A stretch of 64,000 nucleotides of DNA, from NCBI RefSeq assembly GCF_901000735.1, contig NC_081550.1:4732669-4796668 (forward strand), written 5' to 3'. Positions within the stretch are counted from its first letter, which is position 1. Every line of letters starts with the position of its first letter. The DNA comes from Corylus avellana. Its lineage: Eukaryota > Streptophyta > Magnoliopsida > Fagales > Betulaceae. The translations under genes and the position numbers were made by a program. This document shows, one piece after another, positions 61,251-64,000 of this stretch. The notes below the pieces were generated by a model. The model was not told the DNA's origin and did not search any database. It was given only the letters and a program-made list of their open reading frames with translations.

Positions 61251-62194
61251 TTATTTCAAAGTTTCCCGATGTTTTTTTCGTGCTTCTGTAGAGTTATCTT
61301 GTATACAAAATTGCCTCCAAGGAATGAATCTGCCGCTCTGAACAAAAAAATATTAATTAAAAATCACGTTTGGATATACACATAGAATTTTACAGGATTT
61401 GATTCTCCTGGACACGAGATCTGAATGTCAATTATTCTAAAACGCGCGTACACAGCTATTCTGGCCCCTCAAAACCATTTGCAAACATGGAAACCGACTC
61501 AGTACTGTTGAAAACATTTTCTGGAATGGGAAAGTAAAAGGTTATTATAGTTTTTTTTTTTTTTTCTAATTAAAAATGGTAGGCCGGGGACACCAATTGT
61601 GGTATAGCGTGACCCAGCTTCAGCAGAGCATCAATGAAAATTCAAGGCGGCTAATACTAATCAAGCATATATGAGAATTCTCCATTATGAAGATTAGAAC
61701 CCATACCCTAATATATGCCTTGATCACTTGAAAATTTTCTTGGGTCATTGAACCATTACCACCCTTGATGGTAATGTCAAAGAAATTTCTTTCTAAAAGT
61801 TGATTCTCAAATGATGTGTCACTATCCCATGAGTTGGTGACACACTTCTCAAAATAATAAATCTCATGAGATGGTGACACATCATTTAAAAACTAACTTT
61901 TAAGAAGAAAATTTGGGATGTGTAGCACTCCTCATGATATTATTATAGATGAAGAGTGATCAAAGAGTTCTCTAGCTCGATATATCGTTGTGTAATATCA
62001 CCATTCCTTAGACCCATTTGATCAACTTCACCATCTCATACCACCAAATTTAACATGGGTACATTGTAATTTTGGTCTAAGTTTAAAAGATAAGTGTAGT
62101 TTTCTCATATTCTAGATGGGTAACTATTCAATCATTGCTTTGTTCTTTTTTCTTCTCTTTTCTTTTTTTTAAAGGGAAAATATTACATATAATT
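61251..62194. other. Intergenic between peroxidase and LEA_2 copies
   Basis: Collinear with 44643-45430 except for the 163-base insertion at 61778-61940. No gene was found; the 86-codon minus frame at 61620-61880 arises across the insertion. Confidence 0.55.
61778..61940. mobile_element. 163-bp inverted-repeat insertion, absent from contig G
   Basis: Present here, absent at 45168-45171 in the otherwise collinear contig G. Inverted arms: AAATTTCTTTCTAAAAGTTG with TAACTTTTAAGAAGAAAATTT, and ATGATGTGTCACTATC with GGTGACACATCAT. A young non-autonomous DNA element or a deletion scar are the alternatives; the inverted arms favour the element. Confidence 0.75.
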
Positions 62195-62320
62195 TTAAGT
62201 GCTTACTTTTTCTTTTCTTTTTTTTCTTTCTTTTTTTAATGTTCGCACAAAAATGAATAGAGATTCAAACTAGTGACATTCGTTTTATTAGGTATAGTCT
62301 CAACTAATTGAACAACCTCT
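62195..62320 (-). mobile_element. Decayed SINE-like copy (second)
   Basis: Counterpart of 45430-45553 in contig H with the same GTTCGCAC, GATTCAAACTAGTGAC order. Confidence 0.45.
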
Positions 62321-62899
62321 TAGAACAAGTGCTTACTTTTTAATATAATAATAAAAATCGTCATTGATATATCATAACTGATTAACCCGTCCAAAATTTA
62401 ATGATGATTTTGACTATCATAACAATAAGTGCTTACTTGAAAGTGGGCATTTTTCTTGTTTAATATGCCCATGTTACATGTATGTTTATGTACTTTCTTC
62501 GTTTTGTGATTGCCTTGAGCGCCAAATTGGAAGGCTTTTGAAAATTGAAATCCATACATTTTGACTCAACCCAACGCCAGCGGATTCCCGACAGCTACCA
62601 CTCAATCCATACATTTTGTGATTGCCTTAAGCACATTGCTTTCGTTTTGCCATTCCAGTCGAAGTACCAATACTAACCCTCTACCTCTAGACTCTAGTGT
62701 ACTAAAAAAACACAACATGCACATCCAAGGGTATTCTTGGCATTTCGTTTATCCATCCACCTGCCGAACAAACCAACCAGAAAGCCCCCAGTAGATTCCA
62801 CCTGCCTGTCTCTTCCCCCTCCACCGTTAACTCAATTTCTGAACTGAGTAGGCAATTTAAAGAAGAAGAAGTAGAAGACTGTAATTTCCTCCAACGAGT

Positions 62900-63451
62900 A
62901 TGGGTAAAATGGTAAAATGGAGCTGGAGCTCAGCTCTGGTGGGAGCGGCGTCGGGTGTGGCAGCGACGGCTCTGATCTCGGCGAAGCCCAAGGACCCAAC
63001 CTTCCATTTGATATCAATCAACCTCACAACCTTCAAGCTCAACCTCCCAGTCCTCGACGCCGAGCTCCTCCTCACCGTCCACGTCTCCAACCCCAACATC
63101 GTGCCGATCCACTACTCCTCCACCACCATGTCCATCTTCTACGAGGGCTCCTTGCTGGGCTCCGCCCAGGTGCAAGCGGGCTCCCAGGGGCCGCACTCCT
63201 GCCAGTTGCTCCGCCTTCCGGCTCGGCTCGACGGGCTCGAGCTGGCTCACCACGCGCCGCGCTTCATCGCCGACGTAGCCAGGCGCGAGATGGTGCTTGA
63301 CGCCGTCGTGGACATCGCTGGTACGGCCAAGGTGTTGTGGTGGGACCACAAGTTCAAGGTCCGCGTGGAGAGTCGCGTGACCGTTGATCCGGTTTTCTTT
63401 GAAGTGATTGATCAGGATAATAAGTCTGAGATGGAGGTTTTTCCTGCTTGA
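62900..63451 (+). CDS. LEA_2-domain protein (Lea14-like), second copy
   Basis: Encodes the same 183 residues as 46135-46686 (MGKMVKWSWSSALVG ... DQDNKSEMEVFPA) with the same GC-rich codon use. Upstream, the two copies differ by small indels (for example 6 bases near 62745), while the coding part is unchanged. Either a haplotype copy or a very recent duplicate. Confidence 0.88.
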   Translation: MGKMVKWSWSSALVGAASGVAATALISAKPKDPTFHLISINLTTFKLNLPVLDAELLLTVHVSNPNIVPIHYSSTTMSIFYEGSLLGSAQVQAGSQGPHSCQLLRLPARLDGLELAHHAPRFIADVARREMVLDAVVDIAGTAKVLWWDHKFKVRVESRVTVDPVFFEVIDQDNKSEMEVFPA

Positions 63452-64000
63452 AGTTTATGTTTCTTTTTTTTTTTTTAAGTGAAGTGTATGTTGTTTAGCA
63501 GAAGATGTAATTGATTTGATTGGTTATGAAATCAGTTTTTGGGCTTTCACAAATGATAAGATTAGCGTTTTGACTTTCTAGCTGTGTAAATTACTCCACC
63601 CATCCACTTCCTTAAAAGATAAATGCTCAGACTTTAGGTAATGGATGGTGATACATCATTTGATTTAAAAATTGAGAAACCTTGCACTTTTACAACAGTA
63701 AATAAATCGTTTGTCACACTTGCTCAATTACATCACCTTACATGTACATATCTCCATGTTAGCCTTACTCGATTTTAATTCATATTGTGGATGTCATCAA
63801 AATTATATCGTCCTTCGCTTCATGTTCCATTTATAAAATTGATAGAAGTATAAGTGGCCAAAAAGGATGGGTGACAGGAAAATGATTCTCTCCATTTCAA
63901 AATCCCTTCATCTCCTTCATTTAGTGCATTTTGAAAGATATTATATTTAATGCACTACCATCATTAAAACGTTTGGATAACACTACTCTTTAAAATGCAC
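63452..64000. other. 3' flank of the second LEA_2 copy, then non-homologous sequence
   Basis: Collinear with contig G to about 63876 (GGGTGACA); from there to the window end it no longer matches 47111 onward. The terminal piece has AAGATATTATATTTAATGCA and is not assigned. Confidence 0.5.

Noticed and set aside
61620..61880. 86-codon minus-strand frame
   Set aside because: It exists only because of the 163-bp insertion at 61778-61940 and is absent from the collinear contig G.

Overview
The window is nuclear DNA of a flowering plant, almost certainly a eudicot. It is AT-rich, its genes have GT-AG introns, and it carries TIR-NBS-LRR (TNL) resistance genes, a class absent from monocots. It also holds germin-like proteins, a secreted class III peroxidase, an LEA_2 protein, a plant-specific CRIB-RhoGAP and many plant DNA transposon remnants. 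I cannot name the species. It is a draft scaffold: seven runs of exactly 100 N (1490, 8095, 12480, 19413, 22628, 25561, 59101) separate eight contigs, here called A to H.

Layout. Contigs A (1-1489) and B (1590-8094) open with the same ~1.18 kb sequence; copy A is interrupted by one end of a CACTA transposon. B continues with a broken germin-like gene, a TNL 3' fragment split by a Mutator-type foldback element, and an alpha/beta-hydrolase pseudogene. Contig C (8195-12479) carries a TNL on the minus strand. Contig D (12580-19412) carries nearly the same TNL on the plus strand, so C and D form a large inverted repeat across a gap. Contig E (19513-22627) repeats the TNL-fragment/hydrolase part of B. 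Contig F (22728-25560) holds LINE and SINE pieces and a decayed TNL intron. Contig G (25661-59100) holds a complete diverged TNL (26746-32307), a transposon-rich stretch, a truncated and an intact germin-like gene, a class III peroxidase, an LEA_2 gene and the 5' part of a RopGAP. Contig H (59201-64000) repeats the peroxidase-LEA_2 block of G.

Function. The left half is a TNL immune-receptor cluster with one complete gene (26746-32307), one nearly complete gene missing its 5' end (12580-17500), a probable allelic copy of that gene (8195-11694), two copies of a TNL C-terminal pseudogene and one intron relic. The right half holds wall and stress genes (germin-like, peroxidase, LEA_2) and a Rop-GTPase regulator. 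These are independent plant genes, not an operon-like system.

Most repeated content fits uncollapsed haplotypes placed in series (A/B, C/D, B/E, G/H), with transposon insertions polymorphic between copies. The points most worth following are the membrane-anchor-like N-terminus of the TNLs, the basic C-terminal tail gained or lost through one stop codon, and a set of foldback elements with 9-bp target duplications, several of which share a GC-rich GGGTGGC/GCCACCC core.
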